The translations under genes and the position numbers were made by a program. From Membranipora membranacea (taxonomy: Eukaryota; Bryozoa; Gymnolaemata; Cheilostomatida; Membraniporidae): a stretch of DNA of 64,000 nt. The notes under the pieces are model-generated. The model searched no databases, was not told the origin of the DNA, and saw only the letters and a program-made list of their open reading frames with translations. Positions 1-12,139 of this stretch are shown one piece after another (position 1 is the stretch's first letter; each line of letters opens with the position of its first letter). The stretch covers positions 5,783,501 to 5,847,500 of the forward strand of contig OU612070.1 in the NCBI GenBank assembly GCA_914767715.1, given 5' to 3'.

Positions 1-29
1 TAAAATACAAAACTGAGCCTTATAATGTA

Positions 30-44
30 ATAATAATAATAATA
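30..44. repeat. (TAA)n microsatellite
   Basis: Five uninterrupted TAA/ATA-type triplets. The flanking 45-950 region has short, stop-interrupted frames on the minus strand and no gene I can defend. Confidence 0.7.
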
Positions 45-1000
45 TGGCCCCTGGCGTCTCTGCAACGGCCACCACTAGCAGCTGCTTGGTGTGCACATCA
101 GTTAGTTTTGACCTGGATTTGTTTTTAATATATGCTAGCTTAGAAAACAATGCTTCACAAAGATATTTGCTACCAAAAAAGACCAACAATCGCATTCTTA
201 TCTGGCTCAGCGGGTGGTATATTTCTTGTATTGCTGGCTGTTCTTCCAAAGATGACAGCAGTGATGGGTCAGGACATTAAATCAATTACTTGGTCAATGT
301 CTTTGCAGGCCTTGAATCTATCATTGAACTTCGTGCTCAGATCAGTAATAAACAGCGCTGGACTTCCTTACTGGGCGCCATATTCTTCCAGCATGCTTAG
401 CTATTGTTTCAGAGTGGGAAAGTGATCATTGTTGACAGAGACATCGATGAAATTTAGCTAGCTTGTTACATTTGATTGCAGTGGAGATGTGATTGATTTC
501 AATCCTATGTTGACATGAATATTGCCAGTTGATTGGAACGGAGGGGGGGGCAGAGAGTGTGACTAAAACAAAGTCAAATAATTGATTACTGAATGTGTTG
601 CAAGGTATTTTCACGTACTGCACAGCATTAGTCTCTGCTCCTGCAGTGACAGCGCAACTGAGCCATATGTCGTGCTCAGTATCTCGGCCTCCTTCATTTG
701 CACAAATATGGCTGAGACCTTTTCTACTGATTTAAGACCACATCTTGACACTAGCTTTTTGATCATCTTGACAGGATCATCTAAAGATAAAAAAAATAAA
801 AGCATTATTATCAAGCTGGAAATGTGATGTAAAAAAAAATGATTGGAAGCGAGGCACACTTCAAACTTGATATCCATGATGTGACGTCGGCTAAAGGTCC
901 TATCGATACATGGTATTGGCATCAAGGTTAACTTGCGAACGCAACTCATTTCTTCATTCGAAGGCAGGAACCGTTTTGATTTTCAACCGGTGTATAATCT

Positions 1001-1078
1001 GGCGTAGATCAATGGATAGGGCGAATGGAACTTTAGGTTCAGTGCGGGGCCCAGGTTCAAATCTCCGCCCAGCCGATC
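1001..1078 (+). repeat. tRNA-like SINE fragment (weak)
   Basis: A pol III promoter-like pair is visible: a box A-like stretch at 1005-1015 and a box B-like GGTTCAAATC at 1054-1063, about 40 bases apart. The body starts with GGCGTAG and ends with CAGCC, but a T-stem does not pair well, so this is not a functional tRNA. A diverged tRNA-derived SINE head is the simplest reading. Chance similarity is possible. Confidence 0.3.
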
Positions 1079-1527
1079 TCTTTTCATGTTTTTCATGATG
1101 AAAATTGATAGCATTCATCATGGGAGTGGACCACCCATTCAAAGCATGGAACCAGTGATTGATAGTATGGGAGCCTTATCATAAGGACGGTGGATATTAA
1201 TATTTAAATCACACAACAAATATGGTTGATAATTCACGAGGTACCCCAATGACAAACCTTGAAAAGGGTATTCAGAATGCAAAAAGGTTATGTGCACGAA
1301 ACTGACTGCTGTCAATTATCTAGTACCAGCATTGATAATGATTCAACTGATTAATGCAACACAGTTGTCTATAGCAGTGTCTCACCTTCCAAGCCTAGCC
1401 TATCAAGAAGAAGCTCCACTCTCTCCCTTCCTTTCTCTGCTGAAAAACCAGCAGCGATTTTGTTGAACTCATTATTCGAAATATTTCCATAGATTCTTGT
1501 TGCCCAACCTTTTTCATAGAAAGAGCC

Positions 1528-1985
1528 CTACTGACAAGGAACCCAATGCAGGACGGTAGGGTGTTGTTTTTGGTATCTTTTACAGCTCAGGCCGTTTCTG
1601 CAGTCGTTGCTCATATGGCCTTTATCCAGACATCCCCAGCAAAGCCTGTTTTCTCTAATGTACTTCTCCTGTTCTTGGAGTTCCAGCTTTCCATAAGCCC
1701 AGCATGTGTCAATGTTGTGAGGCCCATTCGTACAGTACTTGCAGTTGACAATTTTTGTTTGGGTAGAACAAACTCGGGCATTGCTCTGCTGAGGAGAGTT
1801 GTTCTGTTTGCTAGAGCTTTTGTGGCGCAGTCCCATAATCGGTTCGCATGCAGTTGTCTATGAATCTCGTAAAGTCATCAAAGTCAGGGTATTCATCGTA
1901 GAAATGGCGCTTACTTCTGATGGCTCCAACCAATCGTTCTATGAGAGAAACCGGCAGCTTTGAAACCATTTTCTCATTTTCAAAT
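1528..1985 (-). pseudogene. BEL/Pao retrotransposon gag fragment with zinc knuckles
   Basis: The frame from 1836 to 1528 encodes two CCHC-like knuckles: C-x2-C with H and C about four and nine residues on, then RLCWGCLDKGHMSNDC, followed by the phrase HPTVLH. That arrangement is typical of BEL/Pao Gag-like polyproteins, where it follows the DUF1759 region and precedes the A17 protease. Upstream on the same strand (1985-1850), in another frame, is a coherent stretch with KLPVSLIERLVGAI that fits the end of the region before the knuckles, so a frameshift separates the pieces. No protease or reverse transcriptase is present nearby, so this is a dead 5' fragment. Confidence 0.7.
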
Positions 1986-2410
1986 AGTAAAATAAAATAT
2001 AAATATAATATTATGTTTTTTAACTTAACACTGTTTAGTTTTATTGCACCAAAATTTCATAATGAGCTACTTACAAGATGATTATTTCAACTGAGGCTTT
2101 GAGATTCACACACATAAAATACGAGGGAAAAGTGGTTCAACTATTAATCAGGTTGAATTAAGCATGATATTTATTTAATAAGATGCTTGTTCAAGGGCTT
2201 TAGATATCGCAACAGAATGTTCCGCAGATTACCTCTTTCGGACGATGGGCCCTTTGCAAAGCATCTGGCCATCTCTAGCTCCTGTCTGGTTTTCTATATC
2301 AGAATGGATTAAGCGCTAAAGGCACGTAAAACTCATTAAAAAAACAAGAAACCATGGAGTATCACACCCAAATCACCAGTGCAATATTATAAAATGTGAG
2401 GAGTATTGCA

Positions 2411-3925
2411 TCATGGATTGATTGTCAACAACAAGGACATTGATAGTCTATCTGACTTCATTGCCAAACTACACCAAATTTCAAACCACTGGTCTGCCGT
2501 CTCTGCCGGATGCTTCCGGTCAATGTGGTTTGATTCGGGAGCATGGTGTGAATATCCTCTGTTTTCACAAATGCAACATACAATGTACAACATGTAAAAT
2601 TGCACTTCAACCTCCCCATCTGACACATTTCCTTTCAGGCGTCCAACATAGAATACATGAGATTTTTGTGTAGAATTTCACCACATAGTATCTTCCTGAG
2701 TTACCTCCCTCTGGAAAAGGGTTTGGCTGCTCTTCCTCATCCATTTCATCTGCGGAAGAGTCATCCACCGGTACCACAGCATTCTCATCATCATGTGAAG
2801 AGCTGCTGTAATCTGCTGGTTTCTTTTTCCTCAGTGATGGTGTGCTGTTAATGTATCCGTGCTCCGTTTTCTTTCTCTTAGTTGGTTTGGTAGGTCTCGA
2901 TTTTTGTGTGGAAGCGGTCGATTGATAATAAGCGAAGTTGAAGGTGGTGGTTCGCTTGTTGCAATGCTGCATAAAGGAACAGTGGGCGATCGGGAGGATT
3001 GGCTTCGATAGTGGACGTACTGGTGCCTGGCTGCGGTTGGTCCATACCTGGGGTTCTGTTTTCGTCGCGCTCTGTTTGTGGCTGGGAGAAAATCTGTCGG
3101 TAAACACCTTTCGATCGTATGGCCGAATTCCTGCCGCTTTGAAACCACTGAGGATATTCCGAGCTATAGGAGATATTCGCTAACTTCAGCACTCTATAGC
3201 CACAGTGACTTGTGTGATTGTCCATCATAAGTATCACTCGGATAAATAATTCCTGGGTCATCCATGCCGATCCGGTTTGTGGATTTACCAGTCCAAGAGC
3301 TCCTTCAGATGCACCTAACATAGAACTATTGTTCCAGCGCTTTCTTGGAAAAATCATGACAGGTGGCGGCTTGTTGCCAATGGCATTAGTAATGCCAACA
3401 CAGGTTACAAGCTCGCCACGCTCACGGCCTGTGAGCTGACCAACCTGCTTTTGGCCTCTTGGTGAAATCACTTTCGGCACTGCCTGAACAGTTGTGAAGC
3501 TGGACTCATCGAGATTGTATATGCGGTCGCCAGTTACCTTTGTTGCCTTTAAGGCTTTTTTGAGTTCATCGAAAAAGAAGGTAATGTTTGGTCGGTTATA
3601 TGCGCAAGCGCGTGCTATGGAGGTAGCCTCTGGTTGATGTAGCGACAACTCACGGTTCCTCGCCATAAAACCGGCCATCCATTTGTCACCAGCTGACTTT
3701 ACACGGTGCCACGTATTGGGTATACTGACATAATTGTCTACGGCTAGCTCATAAACAAAACACATGGCCTCAGCCCTGGTCATCCAATAGTAACGATTGG
3801 AGCAGCTTATTAAGTAGTCTTTTATCTCTTTTTCTTGATTCACTGTAAAGAGGATCCTTTGGCGGAAATTAGGAGTCATGGCAGCCTCATTGCTGTTCTT
3901 GAACTTAGCAATGTATCTGAAATAA
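2411..3925 (-). pseudogene. pogo/Tigger-type DDE transposase, frameshifted and internally deleted
   Basis: The 3879-2878 frame begins with MTPNFRQRILFTV and continues through a helical DNA-binding region with WMAGFMARN (CENP-B-type HTH style) into a DDE_1 catalytic domain. The first aspartate is in YNLDESSFTTVQ and the second in MMDNHTSH. Residues are missing between QELFIRVI and LMMDNH, and the third acidic position is lost where the frame shifts at about 3170. The rest continues in two other frames: GFKAAGIRPYD-like residues near 3150, an acidic SSADEMDEEEQ linker, then a C-terminal module with YYVVKFYTK and DGEVEVQF down to 2411. All parts are on one strand in order, so this is one decayed element. 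Confidence 0.75.
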
Positions 3926-4669
3926 ATATAGAAATCTCAAGACGTCTTTGATAAGAATTTGCTGCCAGCCGGTGTTATAAGTAAAACATTGTTCAAAATA
4001 TAATTCACACATGACTTTAATTGTTATCAAGATAATATTAGCATCAACTTAAGGTTCTAGCGTCTAATCTAATTATAACCTCTGAAGAGTTGATCTGGGT
4101 ATTCCATAGCTTTTCTCATTACATTCTCAGATGTGACTTCTCTATCTGTCTTCTTTTTATAAAGAATTGAGGCATGATTGTCTGGAAGAATCAGATAATA
4201 GGATACATGGACCACCTTTCCAAATTTGTATCTATATATTTGCATTGGCATAGGATACTTGGGCCACCCGGTTCAAGTATCCTACCATTGAGTGACCCAT
4301 GTATCCTCAGATATGACATTAGTAACATGTGAATTGTTCTAAATAAAAAGCTTAAAATCTTTACTGAGATGCATTACTAGACTAATTAGATGCTAGCATT
4401 TCATTTAGAATCAAAATCATGAACAAATATGAACAACTTTATTGACCCCAACAACAATAACCTGCCACAAATAGTAAGAAACTCTGAACATAAAACTCAC
4501 CACCTGTAGCTCTTTACAGCAATGCTGATTTCAAATAAAAATGGCAACCATGATCTCTTTGCTGATTGGCTTAAAATATTATGGCAGTGGGAAACCGTTA
4601 CAGATAACACAACTCCTTCAATTGGGGGTGGCCCATATTTCCTCTATGCCCATATATCCAACTCCTCCC

Positions 4670-5640
4670 CTACCCATGGTAGAGAAGCTGGGTCTTGTAG
4701 AAAGCTGTGAATGATTCCAGTCTTGCTTCTTGCTTTTTCTTGTGAGATTCAAAATAACTCTTTACAGCTTCATACTGATCTATCAGTCTTGTTAGGCACT
4801 TGTGCAGACTCGTCCATCGGGTCAGGCTGTGCTTGAGCAACTTCTTCTGCTCGCATACAAAAAACTCCTGAAAGTCATTCACAAGATGTAATGGTTTAAA
4901 TTATCTTTGACATTTTCAGCAGAGTTAATTAATTTGAAATAGTAGCAAAGAGTGTTGCTGTGACAACAATATTTAGAATCAACACCGATCTCAGATCAAG
5001 ACAAACACAGAGATGATAATTATTTTCATGTTATGACATGTGCATAACAAAAATTACCGCATGTTGAAATGGGTGCTGATATCACAGAGCAGGTCGGGGA
5101 ATGTTTGAGAGCAGCGCCGACAGCTAGATTGGCTAGATGACTGTCTAATCTTGGCTATCAATCCAGACTTCTTGCCTTTCATAGCAGCTGTCTGAAAGAA
5201 ACCCCGAATATTCCATAATTGTTAGGAACAGATAAATACTGCAAATGTGTGGTGTCAAATGGGTGACAAATGATACCCACTATCATAGCGATCTATGCTT
5301 GTCTTCAGCTGGTTAGAAGTAGAATGTTCCCAGAATTATTACATTAAGTGGGCCTCTTGATGTCCATCTTTTGATCCGCAGACATAAAGTTGATCTGATA
5401 ACCTTCAGTATTATAAACTGAAACCCTGGTCAACAGTATCAAAGAGGTTCTGACAGTTCCCAAATTGCAGATCGGCATATCGATGAACTTCGTCTTGTCT
5501 GAGCTGAACTTGATGTCATATACTCTAGCGAGAATCACAAGCTGTTTGTTGTCCCCTCGATCATTAGACTCGTCTAACATCAGTTTAAAATTGCTGTGTC
5601 CTGAGTATATCAGTTACCTCTTTGTTTTGCCTTGGTGCTA
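4670..5640 (-). pseudogene. hAT-family transposase fragments
   Basis: Three stretches lie in correct order on the minus strand. At 5580-5344, MLDESNDRGDNKQLVIL followed by FIDMPICNLGT is a strong match to the catalytic start of hAT transposases. At 5190-5050 a piece reads AAMKGKKSGLIAKI, the region after the second catalytic block. At 4882-4670, KKLLKHSLTRWTSLHKCL followed by YFESHKKK is the insertion-domain motif. The pieces are in different frames with stops between, so no product is made. No terminal repeats were identified for this copy. Confidence 0.65.
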
Positions 5641-6069
5641 ATGCTTCTGTAACACGAAGGATTTAACTGTGGTTAGGATACCCACATCAGTACCTTGCTT
5701 ATTCATTAAACTGCTACGTCAGGAAACAGAACTTGCTGCTTATATCATTTCATTGTTATCCAAAAAGCAAGTCGAATAAATCAATCATTAATCTACAGAA
5801 TAGGCCCAATCCATATTCAACACATCGTTGAATTGAACCCATAGTCCTAATGTGACAAATATCCTCAAGGTAGGCCAAGAGGATACTGAGTAACTAGGAC
5901 CAGCAATTACTGAATTACTCACCCTCCACAATAGCAATTGTTTTTTGCTCTCCCTGAGCTTAACTTCTCTGCAATTTTACTGTCCGGAAACATCTCACGT
6001 GTAATGTAATGGAGCATGAAGACTCCAAATCTGCACAGTGATCTTGTGCACTTTTGCAAAAAAATTGAC

Positions 6070-6077
6070 CTCACATG
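6070..6077. repeat. 8-bp target-site duplication, left
   Basis: CTCACATG, identical to 7015-7022. It directly abuts the left terminus TAGGGGTAGAACG of the element at 6078-7014. Confidence 0.8.
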
Positions 6078-7014
6078 TAGGGGTAGAACGACCTCTTGAG
6101 GTTGGAGTTAAATTTCGGATATTTCACCTCGGATCCAACCACAAACGGGGTCGGATATGTGTTCTGTCTGATCCGAGATGATGCGTTTTTAATCAACACT
6201 TACTTAGCATCATATATCTCACTGAAAATGACAAGGGAGGAAGTATGATAGTCATTAATTTGTAGTTCAGATAAGATAATTGAGTTTGGCTGAATGCACT
6301 CAGTGGTGATCAGTAGGCATTCAATACCTATCTCATTTTCATAGCTATCTATATTGTTGCCGATTACATTTGATGGATGTGTTTTTTCTGCTGAAATTGA
6401 TAGAAGCATCTTTACTCAGATCGTTGTGACATAAGACAAAATTTTGTCGAATGATGTTCCTTGTAAAAAAATGTCTAGTTTGATGAACAAAGTAATTGTC
6501 CTCTTCTGTTTTTTCAAAGTAGGAGGACAATTCCTATCCCTAATCACAACAGAGAGTTTGGGACCAGGGAGGGTGGGATATACCTCCCTGTTGGGACATA
6601 GGAGCAGGGAGTTTGTTCAAACTCAGTGATTTTTAACATCGGGGTTTGAGTGATCCTGGCAAATTGAGTGCACAAATTCTCGTTGTCAAGAGATATTAGA
6701 ACTCATTAAATGATCTTTTCAAATAATCTGTTTCTGTGATCCTTGCACTGTTTGAGTGATAAGTTGCTCCTGTAAAGAATTATGTCCAAGCTGATATGTT
6801 CACATTTGAATTAGGGTAATGGTTCAGGGAAGAGATCGTTGACCGTGTTTATCCACGTATTCAATGACCTTAATTGTATATTATGGTGCAAAAGAAGAGC
6901 TGCTGTGACTGGTAAATTTAACGTTTTTACGCGTTATCCGGATCCGATCCGAGGTTGAGTTTATAGACCGATCCGAGATCCGAGGTTGCCCAACCCTGAT
7001 CCGTTCCACCCCTA
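6078..7014. mobile_element. 937-bp non-autonomous hAT element with terminal inverted repeats
   Basis: The left end starts TAGGGGTAGAACG and the right end is the complement of TAGGGGTGGAACG. Perfect 8-bp duplications CTCACATG flank both ends, the duplication length diagnostic of hAT transposition. The subterminal regions are rich in GATCCGA/CGGATC words (about 6120-6180 and 6940-7000). The interior has only short reading frames with no transposase motif, so it would move only in trans. The right end is closely related to the end of the transposase-bearing copy at 19178. Confidence 0.8.
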
Positions 7015-7022
7015 CTCACATG
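7015..7022. repeat. 8-bp target-site duplication, right
   Basis: CTCACATG, exact copy of 6070-6077. Confidence 0.8.
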
Positions 7023-9160
7023 TGAATTTCTCGGGAACCGGTACTCCGATTTCCATTCTGTTTTTTTCATTTCACACAGGGTATCAGAGACTCTCGTAGT
7101 ATTGTGCGAAGCCCCGTAAAAATTTAACTAATTAGGATTAATTAAAAAATATGTCTGCGGATATGAAATGGACAACATTTCTAAAAGAGCTAGGAGGAAA
7201 AACTCTTCAGGAATTTGTTTGTTATGATCTATCTCACCATGAGATCAATGTGCTTGTTGGTCAGATTAAGTATGACATAGATAATCCACTGTTAATCCCC
7301 AAGACAGCACCTTAATCAGCTGCTTTTAAATACATGCTGTATTAATTTTAGGGATTAGCAAGGATTAATAAATTCTGAGTAAAAGTGGCCTCAGTTCATT
7401 TAGCGTTAAATGAGGGACGGTTTGTTGACAACCTTTAATTCTTTTCATTAAGATTTCAGGTAATACAATTCACTGCATTAGCTTCTGATCCCAGCAACGG
7501 GCATCACAATGAATTGAATAGAGAATGATGATTGACTCTCTATTCATACCGGTGCAAAATTTAGTAAGTGTGCTTCTCTTGATGGTAAAGATTTACAATT
7601 CATTTAACCGTTGCTTGGTAGGTTCTGCTCAGATTGAAAAGTGTGCCGGCATGCACAAGATCACTGTGTGACATCCACTATGCTCTGAACACAATCCTTG
7701 TCTATGAATCTTTAAGGCTTTGAGTACATCTTCTCTTTTAGTCATAAGCCCAATACCAATTGACATGTTAAGTAGTTAAGTAGTTAAGTAGTTAAGCTTC
7801 TTATTTGATGACAACATTTTGCTGGGTAAGCTGGCAGGTTCTCAATGGCCTTTCATGTTTACTACTTTTGACTGTCTTCCAAAGTCCTTCTGAGCTAGGT
7901 TTGACTTAATTTTTTCTTTTTTTCACTGCTGTCTTCATCTGTGGCTGGAGGTTATCTGGTCCATATCTCATTGGTTCCCAAATCTAATTGAGTTATCACT
8001 ACTAAGCTGGATGTTGAAATTTCACCTGCCTCTCCATGGTTCTGATTTCTAGGCACTGAGGCTTCAAAACATTCGTCATCCGATACATTTTCACTCAATT
8101 AGGATAGGACATTTGGGAAAAAGATATACCACCTAATGGCAAGCATCACATCTTATGTTGCCGCTACAATATTTGACCTTTGGTTCATACTTGTACATCT
8201 AAAGCACCCTTGACTAGATACACACTATTTGGCAAAGTGATCAACAGAACCGCACTATTGTGGCAAGTTGGCATCTGTCCTTTATAGAAGTCACGGCAGT
8301 ACCAAGACTGAAAGAGCTGCCCAGTGATTTGATATCCTTCACTCAGAACAGCCACCACCCATCTACTATCTCCGAATACTCTTTGTGATGCTCAACGGAG
8401 CTAAGGCAAACACAACTACCGCATATTCTACCAGGGCATGTCCACATCCTGCTAGGGGTGCTAAAGTCACAAAGATCACACTTTTGTGTTCACTAGTGAC
8501 CTTTTAGGTTGATGGTTGGGATTCTGGAATTAAAAACCTGATAATAGTTTGCAGTGCAAGGAAGGGAGGGCTCAACGCAGCCTTTATCAAACACACGGAC
8601 TCCCTGTCCCCTGTCTTCAACCTCAGTATGGATGAAAAGTGAACGTAATAGGTTCACTCACTTCACTTCACTTTCCTATTTTTGTTGATGACTGCTAGAA
8701 ATCACCTCAAGGAATGCTCCCCTTCTAGATTCTCCAGGGCACTACTCTTCTGAAAGCAGCTCCGTTAAAACAGTTGAATGACAGTTTGGTACTTTGAGAA
8801 TATAAATAGACGCTTCGTAGCCTAGCATAATGCCACACACTCCGGGAGGGAGGAGGTGACAAGAAGCTGCTATGCATAAGGTTAACAAGCTGAATATAGC
8901 AAAGTTATGAAATTCCCACAATGCAGTTGTGGTATGGAATTCCCAAGCACAATTGGGGCACGGTTTTTTTTCATGGGCTTTATGTACATACGAACCGATT
9001 ATAATTTAGCTAGAAATAATTGAAGTAAAATTTTCATTTGTATGAAAACTATATCGGGCCAACACTGCAATCAGAATCAGATGAGATCACAAGGCCATCA
9101 CAATTGTGTCCACATGTCGGAATTGGTTTGCAACATCTTTTAGGACAAATGAATTATTTA
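7023..9160. other. No supportable gene; one short tandem repeat
   Basis: A short tandem of TTAAGTAG units lies at 7768-7795. On the minus strand at about 8500-8370 a stop-free stretch has paired cysteines (KCDLCDF ... CPGRICGSC) resembling a zinc-binding tail of a transposase, but it is too short to name. Otherwise I see nothing. Confidence 0.4.
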
Positions 9161-9162
9161 CA

Positions 9163-10190
9163 TTACATTGAGCAATTTGGGTGGCCTATAATTATAGTAT
9201 GACAAACAGGTTTTTGGGGGTGGCCTGTCTTGACAAGCTTTTCGGTTCCACAGAACAAAGCGATCAAACCAACATACTGAGGGCTGTCTTCCATATCTGA
9301 TTCGCTACTACTCTGGTAGTCACTGCCGAAGTCTACTTCTTCGGACGAGAAATCGAAGCTGTCATCTTGTGATTCAGATGAATCTGAATCTGCAAATATC
9401 AGAACTGTACAACTGGTCATAAGCTTGTGGCATAATCATATTATACTATTAAACTAGAGGATTACCGCTTTGGTACGTTTGTACTGCAGGACCTAGTGGA
9501 TTAACAATGAAAAAAATTGTATATGTTTTTTAATTATTTAATTATGGTTGGCCCAAAATGAAAAACCAAACTGATTGTCCATCATGTTGTTATAGCTCCA
9601 CAGAGAAGGTAGTAAATAATAACAAAAGTACTATTTCTCATCATGAGCATAAGAATAATCAATGAGTGTTCTCTGAGAAGGGTTTACCTCGTCCTATCGA
9701 TCTTGAGTCCACACTCAGTTTAGGCGGAGGCCTTGATGATGGCGCTCTCTTTCTCCCATCAGAGGCTGGCATTCTCATCAACCTGTAGACAGGCTTTAGT
9801 GGACTGAAAAAAGCCAAAATACACAGAGGCTGATTTATAATATAATACCTGCAGTATGATACCAATCCCTGCTACACAACGCGTGAAATGACAAATGATT
9901 GTTAAAAAAATAACTTTCTCACCTCTGGTTTGAGTGCTGCCCTAGTCATCGCTCGCCTGGCTCTACAATCAGCTGATGACAGCACTGGAGTATTACTGGT
10001 ATGAGACGGGGCAGGAGACGGAGCTCTCACAGTGGTACTGGGTTGACTAATGCACTCGGCGGTTGAAGGAGACATCAAAGTTGGACCCGGTGGGTTTGGA
10101 CAACTAACTGATGTAGTAGGTGTCTGAGAAGATATAGATCTAGATGGCGTTGTCTCTTCTGTTTGGGGTGTTCCCTTGATCCTCGCATAT
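9163..10190 (-). CDS. Multi-exon gene, 3' part; Ser/Pro-rich then acidic protein of unknown function
   Basis: Three exons fit by phase. Exon A, 10190-9923, has acceptor TATTAG and donor GAG/gtgaga; it enters at phase 2 and leaves at phase 0. Exon B runs 9829-9688 if the acceptor is AAATCAG; a stronger-looking acceptor at 9803 gives a different phase that does not join to exon A. Exon C, 9389-9163, starts after TTTGCAG at phase 1 and ends in TAA. The product is Ser/Thr/Pro-rich in A, basic (GRKRAPSSRPPP) in B and strongly acidic (ESQDDSFDFSSEEVDF) in C, suggesting a disordered nuclear or linker protein. The 5' end is not found. It could be the linker of another degraded pogo-like element rather than a host gene. 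Confidence 0.4.
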
Positions 10191-10536
10191 CTAATAAAAT
10201 TTACATACAGTTACAAAACAGAAAAAAAACATGCATGTAAATTACCTATAACACCTAGTAATATTTGATTTTGGTTTGACTGTGGCGGTGATAAATATGT
10301 CTTACAATCATAACTGCACTCTAGAAATATCTGAATCCCTAGGTATTCACTAATTAGTTCACCAATCCATCTTACATTCCATTTGCATCCTATGGCAATC
10401 TCTGCTCACAGAGTTTGTTCTCATAGGGACTCTTCGAGGGAATCGCACCCTCCATGATATGCCTGGAATGGCAGACAGTGTGATCATTCTCATGGGATCA
10501 CCAAAAAAATGTAGTACCTAGATGCCAGTCCAGCAT

Positions 10537-10638
10537 GAAACTGACCGAGATTACTGAAACACTCTGAGCCAGACTAAAGAAGCAGTGTTTACTATCAGCA
10601 CTTCATTTCAGAGTGTTTCAGTAATCTCGGTCAGTTTC
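10537..10638. repeat. Perfect 31-bp inverted repeat with 40-nt loop
   Basis: The arm 10537-10567 is exactly complementary to 10608-10638 with no mismatch, separated by 40 bases. Transcribed, it would fold into a long perfect hairpin in the size range of a miRNA or siRNA precursor. A very small MITE or a recent inverted duplication would look the same. No target duplication is visible at the edges. Confidence 0.75.
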
Positions 10639-10711
10639 CGCTGCAAGAGATGACAGAGCAATAATAATCTGAGGGTAAAACAACATGTTGTAATTTTATA
10701 TATATATATAT

Positions 10712-11066
10712 AATTTTCCAAATGTGGCAAACATGTCAATTGGTCTAATGTAGTAATTATATAAAATTAAAACCTAGCATTACTACCCAAGCCTAAGATA
10801 GATATATTGAGTGCTTTTTCTTCTTTCCTAGCCTGTTGACTGTTGTATTCTTCTCTAACAGAAACAGTAATTTTGGTCAGTTGATTTCATTCTTGCTAGG
10901 TTTTAATTTTATATAATTCAGTAAATTTAGCAAGCAAGCTATAGGGGTAACGGGGGCACTTCGGGCCGTTTTTGATATTTGTTTCCACTACATCAACCAG
11001 TGAACTTAAAATATTACCAAATTCAGCACGTAGACCGATTGACATGTTTGCCACATTTGGAAAATT
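10712..11066. repeat. Nested foldback element
   Basis: 10712-10747 pairs with 11031-11066 (one mismatch in 36). Inside it, about 10755-10779 pairs with 10893-10917. Between 10918 and 11030 the right arm holds an extra segment with no left-arm partner, including a GC-rich run near 10945-10970. An (AT)n tract precedes the left arm. A foldback transposon with a secondary insertion or duplication is likely. Confidence 0.65.
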
Positions 11067-11121
11067 TTGGTTTATCTGGTACATTAATCATATTGGAAAA
11101 AATTACATCTAAACCACTAAT

Positions 11122-11165
11122 GCGGCCCGCCCATTGTGCCCCCGGGTCGGGGCACAACGGGCCGC
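11122..11165. repeat. GC-rich hairpin in AT-rich DNA
   Basis: GCGGCCCG plus TTGTGCCCC pair with GGGGCACAACGGGCCGC across a six-base loop, with a four-base bulge (CCCA). Composition differs sharply from the surroundings. It adjoins the foldback element and the pogo C-terminal fragment and may be an element terminus. Confidence 0.6.
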
Positions 11166-11261
11166 GGGGCGGGGCACTTCGACTTATGGTAAGCATTGAT
11201 AGTTTTGACACGTTTTATTGAGATGAAAACATACATTTTGGATTAATTTATTAATTACAAC

Positions 11262-11880
11262 TTAGATATGAATCTTAGCTTGGTATGAATCAAAATGATT
11301 TACAACCATCTGAAAGTACTCCGAAAGGTCAACAGCGAAACTTAGTTTCTCTGCTGTTCTTTTCGTACTGGTAATGGTAATGGCAGAAGGTGGTAGCAAC
11401 AAGACATCAGGTTTCATGAACTGGTTCCCTACTACACGGATAAAAAAGTCTACATCTATATCATTACCAGACTTAGACGTCACAATGGCTACATAGTTTT
11501 TTTTCGATTGTGCTCCATGCACCACTACAAGGACATGATTGGACAAATTTAACTACTACTAGTAATATCACTGGAATCGGGCATCGGAATCTGTTTGACA
11601 GCTCATGTTCGTTGTCATCTTCGCTGAAACTGTCATCTGCCAGGATTGCTTTCCTTTTCACAACCTTGAAAAAGAGATTGTAAGAGTAAGATAATAATAT
11701 CATTCTTTATGAGCTGAAGAGGCTGCTTACTTTCCCCAGCAGTTTTGGCTCGGTGTTTAGTGGTAAAGGGTTCTTTGTGAGGTAGTCTGGCTCGAAATGG
11801 TATGCAAGTCGGTCTGAACCTGACAGCCTTTTCAAGAAAGTCTCGAATTTTCGTCTTTTTTAATTGCTGATATATAGCTG
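11262..11880 (-). pseudogene. pogo/Tigger-like element, C-terminal module
   Basis: The 11546-11262 frame reads VLVVVHGAQSKKNYVAIV then DVDFFIRVVGNQF, the same kind of beta-rich C-terminal module that follows some pogo-type transposases and is also present at 2411-2680. It joins by a frameshift to 11703-11560, which has an acidic SFSEDDNEHELSN linker, and possibly to coding-like sequence near 11870-11740. No catalytic domain is present. Confidence 0.45.
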
Positions 11881-12139
11881 ATTTTCCCAGTTTGATGTCA
11901 CCTGTTGTACCATCTCATCACTTCCTAGCTAACTATTTATTGTCATTTCAGGTACGTTGTGGTCCGGTGTGTTGTGTTGATTGTGCTAAATGTTTATGTT
12001 GAGTTTGATCAACATAAAACTGCTATATAAAATATAGTTACGATCTGTCCATCAAAGCTATCTACACAATCAATATCACACCTCCCCACCAGGCTGAATG
12101 CCCCTAACCTGTTTTTACAAGACAAATAGTTATAAGGAT

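Noticed and set aside
1001-1078. Functional tRNA gene
   Set aside because: Box A and B are recognisable but the T and acceptor stems do not pair.
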